DNA of 64,000 bases. Origin: Sandaracinaceae bacterium (GTDB taxonomy: Bacteria; Myxococcota_A; Polyangia; Polyangiales; Houyiibacteriaceae). Below are positions 8,162 to 22,862 of the stretch, piece after piece. The notes below the pieces were generated by a model. That model saw nothing but the letters and a program-made list of their open reading frames with translations. It made no database searches and was not told the DNA's origin. The translations under genes were made by a program, and so were the position numbers. Location of the stretch: assembly GCA_016706685.1 (NCBI GenBank), contig JADJJE010000017.1:62001-126000 (forward strand), read 5' to 3'. How positions within the stretch are numbered: position 1 is the stretch's first letter; each line of letters opens with the position of its first letter.

Positions 8162-10468
8162 CTACTCGGAGCTGGCCGCAGGGTCGTCGCCCGGAGCCGA
8201 CAGCCCACCGGATGCCGACCCCTCGCCCGCGGCGTCGGGCGTGGTAGGAGGCGGCGCAGGCACCGCGCTCGCCGGCGGTGGCACGCTGGGCGTGGGCACG
8301 GCCAGCTTGGTGGGCCGGATGCGCACCGGGCGCACGAAGAACGGCCGCTCCTCACGCTTCTCGGCGTCGGCGCGGCGTGCCGACTCCAGCACCGCACGCT
8401 GGAGCTCGGTCTGGCTGCGGCAGGCCCCCTCCCCGACCACGCGACGATAGCTTCCGTCCGCCTGCAGCTCGTGCGCCTTGGTGTCGTCGCGCAGGCCGAG
8501 GCCCAGCACCCGGTCGTAGACGCGCTGCTTGAGCTTCGGGTCCTCGACGGGGAACATGACCTCCACGCGCCGCTGGAAGTTGCGCGGCATCCAGTCGGCG
8601 CTGCCCAGGTACACTTCTTTCTCGCCGCCGGCCTCGAAGAAGCACACGCGGGCATGCTCGAGGAAGCGATCCACGATGCTGCGCACGCGGATGCGCTCGC
8701 TCAGGCCCGGCACACCGGGGCGCAAGCAGCAGATGCCGCGGATGATCAGGTCGATCTCCACGCCCGCCTGCGAGGCGCGATAGAGCGCCAGGATGACCTC
8801 GGGGTCCACGAGCGAATTCATCTTCGCGATGATGCGCGCGCGCTTCCCCTCGGTGGCGTTCTGCGACTCGCGCGCGATGAGCCCCAGCACGCGCTCGTGC
8901 AGCCCGAGCGGCGCCACCACCAGGCGCTTCCACTCCTCGGGCCCCGTGCACGACGTGAGCAGGTTGAACAGCGAGGTGGCGTCCTCGCCAAAGGCCTCTT
9001 GCGCGGTGAAGAGACTCAAGTCCGTGTAGAGGCGCGCCGTGTGCGGGTTGTAGTTGCCCGTGCCCAGATGCACGTAGCGCCGCAAGCGGCCGCTCTCGCG
9101 CCGCACGATGAGCATCACCTTGCAGTGCGTCTTGAGCCCCACCAGCCCGTAGACCACGTGCACCCCGGCCTGCTCCAGCTTGCCGGCCCAGTGGATGTTG
9201 TTCTCCTCGTCGAAGCGCGCCTTGATCTCCACCAGCGCCACCACGTGCTTGCCCTGCTCGGCCGCCCGCACGAGCGCGGCCACCACCGGGCTGTCACCGC
9301 TCGTGCGATAGAGCGTCTGCTTGATGGCCAGCACGTCGGGGTCGCGCGCCGCGCGCTCGAGCAGCTCCACCACCGGGTCGAAGGCCTCGTAGGGGTGATG
9401 CAGCAGCACGTCGCCGCGCGAGATGACGTCGAACGGGTCTCCGTCGATGAGCGCCGCCACCTGCACTCCGCTGGCCGGCGGGTCGCGCAGCTCGCGCATG
9501 CCACGCAGCGGCTTGCCCAGGTCCACCAGCTGCTCGAGCGCCAGCGGAGCCACGCTCGGGATGACGAACGCCGGGTCGAGCTCCATCGCCTCGGTGAGGA
9601 GCGTGATGGCCTGGTCGGGGCAGTCGTGCGCCACGGTCAGCATCACGGTGTTGCCGCGGTCGCGGCGGCGGACCTCCTCCGTGATCACCTCGAGGAGGTC
9701 TTCGGCCTCCTCCTCGTCGATGCTGAGGTCGAAGTTGCGCAGCACCCGAAACGGCCAGGCGCCGAGGCTGCGAAAGCCACGGAACAGCTCGTTCGCGTGC
9801 TGGGCCACCAGCTGCTCCAGCAGGACGAAGCGCTTGCCCTTCGGCTCGCCGCCGTCACCACCGAGGTCGTCGGGGAGCGCGACCACCCGCGGCAGCACGG
9901 GCGGCACCTGCAACAAGGCGAAGGCCGGCTCTCCCGCGCGCTCCCCAGCCAGCATCACGATGAGCTGGAGGTCCTTGTTGCGCATGTGCGGGAACGGGTG
10001 CCCCGGGTCGAGCGCCAGCGGCGTGAGCACCGGATACACCTGCGTCTCGAAGTACTCGCGCAGCCAGCGCTGCTCCTCGCCCTCGAGCGTGCGAGGGTCC
10101 ACGCGGGCCACGCCGTGGGCGTGCAGGGCGGGCTCGAGCCCCTCGCAGAACAGCGTGGACATTTCCCCGATCAGGCGCTTCACACGCGCGGCGATGGCGC
10201 TGATCTGCTGGGCCGGCGTCATCCCGTCGGGGGTCCCGCTCTCGATCTGCTCGGCGCGCTGCTCGAGCAGGCCGGCCACGCGCACCATGAAGAACTCGTC
10301 CAGGTTGCTGGCGCAGATCCCAAGGAACTTGAGGCGCTCCAGCAGCGGGACGCGCTCGTCGCTGGCTTCGTCCAGCACCCGCTGGTTGAACTCCAGCCAG
10401 GACAGCTCGCGGTTGAGGAAGAGCTCTCCCGGCTCGGCGAGGCTCAGATCGATGGGCGTGACGCTCAT
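8162..10468 (-). CDS. ppk1: Polyphosphate kinase 1
   Basis: PPK1 polymerises the gamma-phosphate of ATP into polyphosphate through a phosphohistidine intermediate. The 768 residues are slightly longer than usual (about 690) because of an Ala/Pro-rich C-terminal tail. The N-terminal domain starts FLNRELSWLEFNQRVLDEA and includes SNLDEFFMVRVAG. The two conserved active-site histidines are visible in LKTHCKVMLI (about residue 448) and HARVCFFEAGGEKEVYLGSADWMPRN (about residue 605), and the ATP-binding loop is RYVHLGTGNYNPHTARLYTD. The start at ATG 10468 overlaps the end of the DUF58 gene by 4 bases, so ppk is the distal gene of the MoxR operon or at least translationally coupled to it. Expected role: phosphate storage and stress response. 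Confidence 0.97.
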   Translation of the reverse strand: MSVTPIDLSLAEPGELFLNRELSWLEFNQRVLDEASDERVPLLERLKFLGICASNLDEFFMVRVAGLLEQRAEQIESGTPDGMTPAQQISAIAARVKRLIGEMSTLFCEGLEPALHAHGVARVDPRTLEGEEQRWLREYFETQVYPVLTPLALDPGHPFPHMRNKDLQLIVMLAGERAGEPAFALLQVPPVLPRVVALPDDLGGDGGEPKGKRFVLLEQLVAQHANELFRGFRSLGAWPFRVLRNFDLSIDEEEAEDLLEVITEEVRRRDRGNTVMLTVAHDCPDQAITLLTEAMELDPAFVIPSVAPLALEQLVDLGKPLRGMRELRDPPASGVQVAALIDGDPFDVISRGDVLLHHPYEAFDPVVELLERAARDPDVLAIKQTLYRTSGDSPVVAALVRAAEQGKHVVALVEIKARFDEENNIHWAGKLEQAGVHVVYGLVGLKTHCKVMLIVRRESGRLRRYVHLGTGNYNPHTARLYTDLSLFTAQEAFGEDATSLFNLLTSCTGPEEWKRLVVAPLGLHERVLGLIARESQNATEGKRARIIAKMNSLVDPEVILALYRASQAGVEIDLIIRGICCLRPGVPGLSERIRVRSIVDRFLEHARVCFFEAGGEKEVYLGSADWMPRNFQRRVEVMFPVEDPKLKQRVYDRVLGLGLRDDTKAHELQADGSYRRVVGEGACRSQTELQRAVLESARRADAEKREERPFFVRPVRIRPTKLAVPTPSVPPPASAVPAPPPTTPDAAGEGSASGGLSAPGDDPAASSE

Positions 10469-11858
10469 AGCGCGTGCTTGGCCTTGATCTCGAGGTACCG
10501 ACGCACCGTCGAGAGCGCGAGCTCGGAGGCCGGAGCCTCCACCAGCCCGACCCCGTTCTTGGTGAGGTGCGCCTTCACGCGCTCGCGGTCCATCAACAAG
10601 TCCGCCGCAGCCGCTCGGGCGTAGACGTCGCTCGCGTGGCTCACTGGCGCATCGGCCAGGCGCACCGCCACGGGCTCTTCGAGGGTCACGCACAGGGGGA
10701 GGTGCTTTTGTCGCAACACGGCGGCGTTCTCGGCCAAGGGCATGGCGTGCTCTTCGTCCAGGAGGTCGCTGAAGAGTACGACAAGCGCCCGCTTCTTCAC
10801 GCGAGTTCGCACGAACGCCACAAGAGTCCTGAAATTGACGAACGTAGGCTGCGCCTCGGCGTCGAAGCTGGCCTCGAGCAAGCGGGCGTAGTGACCCGAC
10901 CCGCGCCCTGGGGGGACGAAGGCCGACACGCCCGCGCCGAAGATGACGAGCCCCACGTAGTCGCCCTGACGCAGCGCGAACCACGCGAGCATCAGCGCCG
11001 CGTCGAGCGCGTGGTCCAGCTTGGTGACCCCCGCGCGCGTGGCACCGTCGTCCATGCGGCCGGCCATCATGCGGCCCACGTCGAGGCAGAGCAGGATGGT
11101 CTGGCTGCGCTCTTGCTGCAGCACGCGCGTCACCGGCCGGCGGCGCTTGGCCGTGGACTTCCAGTCGAGGTCACGAAACGGGTCGCCCGCCACATACTCG
11201 CGCAGCTGAGCGAACTCGCCCCCGCCGCCCACTTGGCGCACCTGTCGGGCACCGGCGCTGTGCTGGTCGCGCAGGCGCAGCTGCAGCTCGTCACCGCGTG
11301 CCCCGAGCACGTCTGGATACACTCGCACCGTCTCGCGAAGGGGCACGCGCGTGCGCAGCGCGCCGAGGCCCAGCGGCCCCTCGAGCTGTAGGTACACGTC
11401 ACCCAGCTGGAAGCTGCCGCGCCGAGACGGCGTGATGGTGTAGGCGAGCCGCGCGCGCGCGTGCGGCGCCATGTCGGCAGCCAGCTCCTCGGGGCCCAGC
11501 ACCAGCGCGGGAGGCGGGGTGTCACGCAGCCGGAGGCGCAGCTTCCCGGGCTGAGTATTGTGGACCAAGAGCTCCGCGCGCGCGGTGCGGCCCACCACCA
11601 AGCGGTCCAGCACGTGACGCTCCACGCGTGGCAAGCGCCGTGCGAGGCCGCGCGCCTCGAGGAGCGCCCCGGCCAGCAGGCACGCATCGTACCCGAGCGC
11701 GGCCAAGAGCCCGAGGCCGGAGCCACCGTCCAGCAGCGCCAACGGCAGGCCGAGCGCTGCCAAGAACAACAGGCGCCGCCCGGGCAACCATCCCTCGCGC
11801 GGCGCGGAGGGAGGCCTTACCAGGCTGTCGGGTGCGGCTGCCGTCTGGAGCGCATCGC

Positions 11859-11862
<4 letters not shown>
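10465..11862 (-). CDS. DUF58 domain protein (MoxR partner)
   Basis: This 465-residue protein has two hydrophobic N-terminal segments (RRLLFLAALGLPLALL and LGLLAALGYDACLLAGALL), a beta-sandwich-like region, and the DUF58 signature GGGGEFAQLREYVAGDPFRDLDWKSTAKRRRP. A von Willebrand A-like fold follows, with a degenerate metal site (LLCLDVGRMMAG). DUF58 proteins are typically encoded beside MoxR ATPases, which are thought to act as chaperones on VWA-type partners. The GTG start at 11862 is chosen because it overlaps the MoxR stop (GTGA) and gives a sensible N-terminus; the longer in-frame extension lies inside moxR. It overlaps ppk1 at its 3' end. The molecular target is unknown. Confidence 0.92.
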
Positions 11863-12877
<1,015 letters not shown>

Positions 12878-12881
<4 letters not shown>

Positions 12882-14308
12882 GATGGTCGCGATTCAGTGG
12901 AGGGAAGCGAAGGCTGGCGCGCGTCGCGTGGTTGGAGGGGTTCGAACGAGCGCGGCGCGTTGGCGCGCTGCACCAAGGCATCCACGCGCGACGCCAGGGC
13001 CACCAGCCCCTTCTCGCCGTCGACGCTCGCGGAGAACAGGCCCAAGAGCTCCGAGCAGGCCCCGGCGGCGTCATCGCGGCGCATCTCACGCAGTTGGTCC
13101 AGCACCTGCTGGGGCTCGCGCGCACGCACGCGGTGGTGACTGGCGATGCGCTCGAGCGCGCGCACGAGCAGCACGCGGCCAATGCCAGAACGGTCCGCGC
13201 TGCGCGAGTAGAGGGCGCTGGTGGCCGCCACGTAGGACACCGTCCCGCCCGGCGGCTCGCGTGGCGGGTCTTCGAGCTCACCGAGGCGCCGCCCGGAGCG
13301 CAGCACCCAGAGCGCGAGCAGCACCAGGATCTGCAGCAGCACCACCCCAGCCCCCGCTTGCCGCAGGTAGCGCACCAGCGAGCGCGCGCCGCCCGTGCCG
13401 AGGTGGTATTCGTCGAACACCACGGGAGCGTCCGGCCGCGCGTAGGCCGCCAGCAAGCGCGTCAGCAACACACCGCCGCGCTGCTCCAAGACCGCCTGGT
13501 TGAGCATCATGCTGGCCGAGGCGAACACCACGATGCTGCCGTCGCCCTCGCTCAGCTGAACGGCGCTCGGGCGCTCGCCGAAGTGGGCCAGGCGTGTGGG
13601 GGAGCGCCCCGCGGCCACCTCGACCTGGGCGGGCTGCACCATGTGGACTCCCTCGAGGTTCGCGAGCGGCCCGTCTGCGGTGCGCGCGATGAAGACCGGC
13701 TGCTGGTCGTCCCAAGTGGCCCGCCAGGGTTCGAGCTCCTCCTCGGCGGCGCGCCGCGCGGCCTCTTCTTGGGCCTGGTCTTCGAGAGGCAGGGCATCCT
13801 CCCCAAGCGGCTCGTCGAGCGGTGGTTCGATGGGCGCGTCATCCCCTTCGGCGGGGGCCGAACCGCCCTGCAGCTCGTCCATCAGCTCTTGGAGCGTCTC
13901 GCGCGCGCACTCTCCGGGATAGCGCTCGAGGTGCGCCGGGTAGTCCTCGGGCAGATAGCTCTCCGCACCAAACACCATCAGCGTCCCGCCGCGCCTCACC
14001 CATGCGAGCAGCGACTCCCGCTCGTAGCGCGACAAGGGGCGTCGCTGTGACGCCAGACAGCCCCCGAGCGCCATGAGCACGCCGCGCTCGGGCAAGCCTT
14101 CGAGGTCCTCGACCCAGCGTTGCGTGGGGTGACCGGCGCGCCGCACCAGCTCGTAGATGGCCCGGGCCCCTTCCGGACCCGCGCTGTACGTGGAGTAGGC
14201 CGTGGCGTAGCGACCGCGGTCCGCCACGCGCGCGCACATCACCCCCGATGCGCCGAGGGCGAGGAGCACCACCAACGCGACGAACGAGCGGGCCAGAAAC
14301 CGCCTCAT
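12878..14308 (-). CDS. DUF4350-type membrane protein
   Basis: This 476-residue protein has an N-terminal hydrophobic segment (SFVALVVLLALGASGVMC), then STYSAGPEGARAIYELVRRAGH and LVRRGG-like blocks (AWVRRGGTLMVFGAES) typical of DUF4350. A second membrane segment occurs near residue 325 (VVLLQILVLLALWVL). The region around residues 165-205 is acidic and Glu-rich. DUF4350 proteins accompany MoxR/DUF58 modules, and the extracytoplasmic domain resembles a glutamine-amidotransferase fold without its catalytic residues; this comes from family knowledge. Operon position is between the DUF4129 protein and MoxR, with 4-base overlaps on both sides. Confidence 0.85.
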
Positions 14309-16014
14309 GGCGCCGCGCCCTCAGGCTCGAAACCTGCCGGTGCCCGGTCTTCCCTCGGCGCCGTGAGGGACGTCGCCAGCAGCCGGCCGCGCTCGTACTC
14401 CTCTCGCGTGGTGTGCTCGTCGCCGTACCACTTGCGGTCGAACAGCTGGGTGAACGTGCGGAACGCGGCCGTGCGCGCGCTGGCACCCATCTGACGAAGG
14501 TAGTGCCAGTTGGTGCGGGCGGGGTCGAAGTCGATCTCGCCGCGTCGGTCGAGCGCCACCAGCGTGGCCAGATACAGCGAGCGGAACGCTTCTCGGTGCA
14601 GGCCGCGGGCCGCCAGCTGCGCGGCCTCGTCCAAGTGCTCCTCGGGGGCACGCTCGCGCGGGTCGAGCGGAACCCCGAGCGCATCGGGCAAAACGGGGCT
14701 GGCCTGCTCGTCCTTGCGCCGAGAGAGCAGCAGGAACGCGGCCACGGCCACCAAGAGCGCGCCCGCCAGCGCCACGAACACCCACGCGGGAGGAAGCAGC
14801 ATGGGTGCGCCCATGTCGGCGCCCGCGGCCTCGTCCTGCTCGCGATCTTCCAGCCAACGCATGAGCGCCTCGAACAGGCGCTTCAGCCACGAGGGCCCGT
14901 CCGCCTCGGCGGCGCCGCCGTGGCTCGCGTCGCTGAACTCGCGGAACTCAGCCCCCGACAGAATGGAGGCCACGTTGTCTTCCGTCGCTTGGTCTTCGGG
15001 GCCGAGCTCGGGCAGGTCTGCCCCGTAGTAGATGTCGGGCTCGTCCGAGTCGCCCGTGTTGCCCAGCTCGTCGGCCGGAACCTCCGTGGGCAGCTCGGTG
15101 TATGGCTCGAGGGGCGCCTGGGCGCGGCCCGGCTGTGCGCTCAGCATGAAGCCCACCAAGAGGATCGCCGCGCGCCCGTGGTCGCTCCGATGGGTCGCGC
15201 GAGCAGCAGGCGAGTGGCCCGACGCGAGCGCACCCAGCATGCCACGCAGATCTGCGCCATCACGCCGCGAGCGCGCATGCACCAGCGCGATGACCGCGAG
15301 CGCTGCGCGGAGGGGCTCGGCCACCCACAGCGACACGACGCCAACGACCAACATGGCAAAGTCGTTCTCGAAAGACATGAACGACGTGAGCGCAGCGACC
15401 TCCACGCCGAGGAGTCCCTGGAGCGCGCCGAGGAGCATGCCTGCCACGGCGAGCAGATTCACGAACAGCATGAGGGTGCCCACGAGCAAGAAGCCCTGCA
15501 CCAGCAGGGCGCTCCCACGCAGCGAGGAACCGTCCCGGAACGCTGTCATCCAAGCCGCCCCGCCCTGCTGACCCTCGGCGGCAGCGCGCGCCACCCAGCT
15601 GGGCGCGAGCAGCGCTACAGGCAGCGCAAGCACGAGGCCCACCACGATCCCGAACGCCCCTCCTCGGGCCAGCAGCGCGGCGGGCAAAAGCGCCAGAGCC
15701 AGCAGCACACCACCGACCGCCGCGATCCCCATGGTGCGGAAGGGGCCCGGCTCGGCATCGACCGGATCGTCGAGGTGTTCCATGGCCAGGCGGCACGCTC
15801 GGCCGAGAAAGAGAGTGCGCCACCACCACGCGAGCCCGAGGCCCAGCGCGAGCACACCTCGCAAGCTGCGGACTCCTTCCACGCGCTCGAGGTAGAAGAC
15901 GAACACGGCCAGGAACGCGAGCGGGGCCCCGGCCAGCCAGGCGCGTCCCCGAAAGCCATGGCCACCGCGCCGCGTCAGCGTGAAGGCCCGGTCCAGCCAG
16001 TCGAGCGCGCTCAC
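14305..16014 (-). CDS. Polytopic membrane protein with C-terminal DUF4129
   Basis: This 569-residue protein has an N-terminal half with about six hydrophobic segments (for example LAFLAVFVFYLERV, GIAAVGGVLLALALLPAALLA, LFVNLLAVAGMLLGALQGLL). A loop of about 120 residues rich in acidic residues follows, then one more membrane segment (PPAWVFVALAGALLVAVAAFLLL) and a cytoplasmic DUF4129 domain (EAFRSLYLATLVALDRRGEIDFDP, NWHYLRQM, FTQLFDRKWYGD). The GTG start at 16014 is chosen because it overlaps the stop of the zinc-ribbon gene (GTGA) and the N-terminus WLDRAFTLTRRGG is plausible. It is part of the MoxR operon. Function unknown; DUF4129 is a regular member of such loci. Confidence 0.85.
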   Translation of the reverse strand: MSALDWLDRAFTLTRRGGHGFRGRAWLAGAPLAFLAVFVFYLERVEGVRSLRGVLALGLGLAWWWRTLFLGRACRLAMEHLDDPVDAEPGPFRTMGIAAVGGVLLALALLPAALLARGGAFGIVVGLVLALPVALLAPSWVARAAAEGQQGGAAWMTAFRDGSSLRGSALLVQGFLLVGTLMLFVNLLAVAGMLLGALQGLLGVEVAALTSFMSFENDFAMLVVGVVSLWVAEPLRAALAVIALVHARSRRDGADLRGMLGALASGHSPAARATHRSDHGRAAILLVGFMLSAQPGRAQAPLEPYTELPTEVPADELGNTGDSDEPDIYYGADLPELGPEDQATEDNVASILSGAEFREFSDASHGGAAEADGPSWLKRLFEALMRWLEDREQDEAAGADMGAPMLLPPAWVFVALAGALLVAVAAFLLLSRRKDEQASPVLPDALGVPLDPRERAPEEHLDEAAQLAARGLHREAFRSLYLATLVALDRRGEIDFDPARTNWHYLRQMGASARTAAFRTFTQLFDRKWYGDEHTTREEYERGRLLATSLTAPREDRAPAGFEPEGAAP

Positions 16015-16289
16015 GCGGCCTCCGGAAGCGCGATCTGCAGCAGCCCCCACAGCAACAGCCAGAGCAGTGCCGCCCAGAACAGGGCTCCCACCGCCGCGCG
16101 ACCGCGAGACGAGCTTGCCACGAGGGTCACGGGCTCGGCCTCGCTGCGGGCCCGCTGCGCCAGGCATCGAACACAGTAGTTGATGCCTTCGACCTTGGTG
16201 GTGCACTCCGCACAAACGCGCGAACGGCACGCGACACAGACGCCGAGCGCCTCCCGCTGAGCATGAAACGCGCACGCCGCCGCCTGCAT
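16011..16289 (-). CDS. Small B-box-like zinc-ribbon membrane protein
   Basis: The 92-residue protein has paired zinc ligands near the N-terminus: C-x-x-H (CAFH), CVACRSRVCAEC and NYCVRC, resembling the B-box zinc finger found in some bacterial membrane proteins. One transmembrane segment follows (AALLWLLLWGLLQIAL). The start at ATG 16289 keeps the complete zinc site; an upstream in-frame extension runs back through the rRNA terminator and is rejected. It is the first gene of the MoxR operon and begins only about 46 bases after the terminator stem of the rRNA operon, so its promoter must lie in or next to that terminator, or the operon depends on read-through. Confidence 0.8.
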   Translation of the reverse strand: MQAAACAFHAQREALGVCVACRSRVCAECTTKVEGINYCVRCLAQRARSEAEPVTLVASSSRGRAAVGALFWAALLWLLLWGLLQIALPEAA

Positions 16290-16334
16290 CACGAGCGACG
16301 TGTAACACGCCCTCACGCGCCTAGCGAGGCGCTT

Positions 16335-16373
16335 AAAAAGGCGAAGCCCCCCGCAGTTAAGCGAGGGGCTTCG
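16335..16373 (-). terminator. Rho-independent terminator of the rRNA operon
   Basis: On the minus strand a perfect 9-base-pair stem CGAAGCCCC/GGGGCTTCG with a 14-base loop is followed by CC and five T (16335-16339 are A on +). It lies just beyond the 3' end of 5S rRNA. Confidence 0.88.
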
Positions 16374-16378
16374 ATAAA

Positions 16379-16493
16379 TCCGGCGGCGTCCTACTCTCCC
16401 ACAGCGCTTCCGCTGCAGTACCATTGGCTCTGAAAGGCTTGACTACCGAGTTCGGGATGGGATCGGGTATGACCCTTTCGACATCGCCACCGA
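16379..16493 (-). rRNA. rrf: 5S ribosomal RNA
   Basis: About 115 bases. The minus strand reads GGTGGCGATGTCGAAAGGGT, CCCATCCCGAACTCGG and ends GAGAGTAGGACGCCGCCGGA, the conserved 5S blocks. The ends pair as helix I (CGGTGGCG with CGCCGCCG). Ends are estimated to within a few bases. Confidence 0.93.
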
Positions 16494-16580
16494 AACAAAT
16501 GGAGAGCAACAGCTCTGGAAGGTTGATTAGACGTATCCAGGTTGGGTGGTCCCGGCTTTCGCACTGGGACTCATGTCTCC

Positions 16581-16620
16581 AACCCTGAACTCGAACATTG
16601 AAACGACTCGTACCTTAGAG
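16581..16620 (-). other. 23S rRNA processing stem, 3' arm
   Basis: This 40-base stretch directly after the 23S 3' end is largely complementary in RNA to the stretch at 19631-19670 directly before the 23S 5' end. Shared blocks read on + include AACCCTG, ACTCGAAC and CCTTAG. The pairing would form the long stem usually cut by RNase III. Confidence 0.75.
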
Positions 16621-16622
16621 AT

Positions 16623-19625
<3,003 letters not shown>

Positions 19626-19630
19626 GTATC

Positions 19631-19670
19631 CCTAAGGCACGTTTCGTATCTTGCGTTCGAGTCCAGGGTT
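19631..19670 (-). other. 23S rRNA processing stem, 5' arm
   Basis: Partner of 16581-16620. The two arms, brought together across the 23S gene, can pair over about 40 bases with a few mismatches. Confidence 0.75.
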
Positions 19671-19914
19671 CGAGTCACGAGCCTTTGGCCCATGTCCTTT
19701 ACCCAGAACTTTCACTTCTCACAGCGAGTACTTTGACTCGCCGTCTAGAAAGGAATTTCTAATCATGAGCTCTCTTCCCACTTGCGTGGGTCGAGTTCTC
19801 TCCATCGTATTCTGTTGTCAAAGATCACACGCGAAAGAGCGGACTCTCTCGATTCTGCGCACCTACCCATGAGGTACGTGCGCAGAAGCAAAGGAATCCT
19901 GAAATCGAAACTAC

Positions 19915-19990
19915 TGGTGGAGCTGATCGGGTTCGAACCGATGACCCCCGGCATGCAAAGCCGGTGCTCTCCCAACTGAGCTACAACCCC
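19915..19990 (-). tRNA. tRNA-Ala (anticodon TGC)
   Basis: 76 bases including an encoded CCA. The acceptor GGGGTTG pairs with CAGCTCC (one G-U pair), the discriminator is A, the D stem is GCTC, the anticodon loop contains TGC, and the T loop is GGTTCGAACCC. It sits in the 16S-23S spacer after tRNA-Ile. Confidence 0.96.
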
Positions 19991-20043
19991 AAGGGGTCTA
20001 TCTGACTTACTTCTCTCCGCCTCTCTCGAGGGGGTCGAAATAG

Positions 20044-20117
<74 letters not shown>

Positions 20118-20208
20118 GGGGAAACCGGTGAGGCGGCTACGCCTCGAGGTGGTTTCAGGATTCTTTCGCGTGTTGTCAACGAGCGACGCGCTCCTGTGAC
20201 GGAACGCT

Positions 20209-20254
20209 GTCGGTCGCTGAAAACTGAAACGGAAACTACTCTTTGCGCGGGTTT
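20209..20254 (-). other. 16S rRNA processing stem, 3' arm
   Basis: On + it reads GTCGGTCGCTGAAAACTGAA and continues to GCGCGGG. It is almost the reverse complement of 21967-22014 upstream of 16S, so precursor RNA can form a stem of about 45 base pairs enclosing 16S. Confidence 0.8.
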
Positions 20255-20285
20255 GACCGAGCTGTGACATCCGAAGATGTCGATG

Positions 20286-21850
<1,565 letters not shown>

Positions 21851-21966
21851 AAACTGTTGAGCATCCTGCTTCGGGACACCTCAAAGATGTGTCCCTAGAT
21901 GCCTGCTTTGCAGACATCCTTCTCGGATACGGTTCTTATTACCTTGTCAGCTTTCGCTGACTTGGG

Positions 21967-22014
21967 ACCCGCGCAAATTTGCGAGTAGTTCCGATTCAGT
22001 TTTCAACGACCGAC
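21967..22014 (-). other. 16S rRNA processing stem, 5' arm
   Basis: Partner of 20209-20254. The region lies in the rRNA leader about 120 bases before the 16S 5' end. The remaining leader (21851-22062) holds no gene. Confidence 0.8.
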
Positions 22015-22069
22015 GTACCTGTCACTCACTCTCGAGTGACTCACCTGCTGGGGGGCTGGTGGGGCGCGG

Positions 22070-22098
22070 TTAGTAGTCCCGGGCCCGTTCCCTGTCAA
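22070..22098 (-). promoter_or_regulatory. rRNA operon promoter (-35 TTGACA, 17-base spacer, -10 TACTAA)
   Basis: Minus strand: TTGACA at 22098-22093 and TACTAA at 22075-22070, separated by exactly 17 bases of GC-rich sequence. Transcription would start near 22063, giving a leader of about 210 bases before 16S. It is the best sigma-70-type promoter in the window and sits where the rRNA promoter is expected. The stretch 22099-22307 upstream holds no recognisable gene. Confidence 0.75.
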
Positions 22099-22307
22099 GT
22101 CTTTTTCTTCGAGTCCGTTCCTCTGGAACCGGGCCGTTCGATGTCGGCCGTGAAGACTCGTGCTGTGGCTTGTCAGGGCCCCTTGTTGGCTCGCGCCCTC
22201 AAGGGAAGCCGTTTCTAGCATCGGCATCTGGGGGCGCAAGGATGATCCTTCACTTCTTTGTCGATGCGTGCCTTTTCCGCGAATTTCCAACGACTTAGGG
22301 TGTCGTT

Positions 22308-22757
22308 TTAGTAGAGGCGGCGGCTGTCGACCTGGATCGTCACGGGCCCGTCCACCTCGCAGCGGACGTTCATGCTGGCCCGGAAGCGTCCGGTGGCCAC
22401 CACGAGGCCCGCCGCCCGCAGCGCGGCCACGACTTCTTCGTACAATCGCTCCGCCAGCGCGGGCGGCGCAGCGCTCGAGAACGACGGCCGGCGGCCCTGG
22501 CGGACGTCTCCGTAGAGCGTGAACTGGGAGACCACCAGGACCGCTCCCTCCACGTCCTCCACCGAGCGGGACATCTTGCCCTCCTCATTCACGAAGACGC
22601 GCAGGCCCCGAATCTTCTGGGCCACGTAGTCCACGTCGCTCTGGCCGTCGTCCGCCCCCGCGCCGAGGTACACGAGCAGACCTCGCTCGATGGCCCCCAC
22701 GGTCTCTCCCTCCACCACCACGTCGGCTCGACTCACCCGTTGGATCACCGCTCTCAT
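22308..22757 (-). CDS. dtd: D-aminoacyl-tRNA deacylase
   Basis: DTD hydrolyses D-aminoacyl-tRNAs (and mischarged glycyl-tRNAAla), protecting translation. The 149-residue length is typical. The start MRAVIQRVSRADVVVEGE, the middle KIRGLRVFVNEEGKMSRSVEDV, the catalytic-face motif SQFTLYGD and the C-terminal VDGPVTIQVDS (the GPVT motif) are all present. ATG 22757 is the only start that fits the family N-terminus; the reading frame extends further upstream into antisense of coaE and is rejected. It ends close to the rRNA promoter region and is divergent from coaE. Confidence 0.97.
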   Translation of the reverse strand: MRAVIQRVSRADVVVEGETVGAIERGLLVYLGAGADDGQSDVDYVAQKIRGLRVFVNEEGKMSRSVEDVEGAVLVVSQFTLYGDVRQGRRPSFSSAAPPALAERLYEEVVAALRAAGLVVATGRFRASMNVRCEVDGPVTIQVDSRRLY

Positions 22758-22826
22758 GCAGCGGAGTGTGAACGACCAACACGGGATCGGCACTGCGAGC
22801 GCAGGCGGTAGGGCGCAGGCTCGCGC

Positions 22827-22856
22827 TTGCGCTGCGCGTTCGGTCCGGCGTACACC
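22827..22856 (+). promoter_or_regulatory. Possible coaE promoter (TTGCGC, 18 bases, TACACC)
   Basis: A -35-like TTGCGC and a -10-like TACACC are separated by 18 bases, and the hexamer ends 6 bases before ATG 22863. The last base of the -10 is C rather than T, so the match is imperfect. Confidence 0.35.
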
Positions 22857-22862
22857 CACCGC

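Noticed and set aside
8471..10624. A long open frame on + opposite ppk1
   Set aside because: Antisense shadow of a conserved enzyme; the translation is rich in His, Arg and Gln without motifs.
21881..21895. A boxA-like antitermination element (CATCTTTGAG on minus) in the rRNA leader
   Set aside because: It matches only part of the TGCTCTTTA consensus and no boxB hairpin could be assigned.
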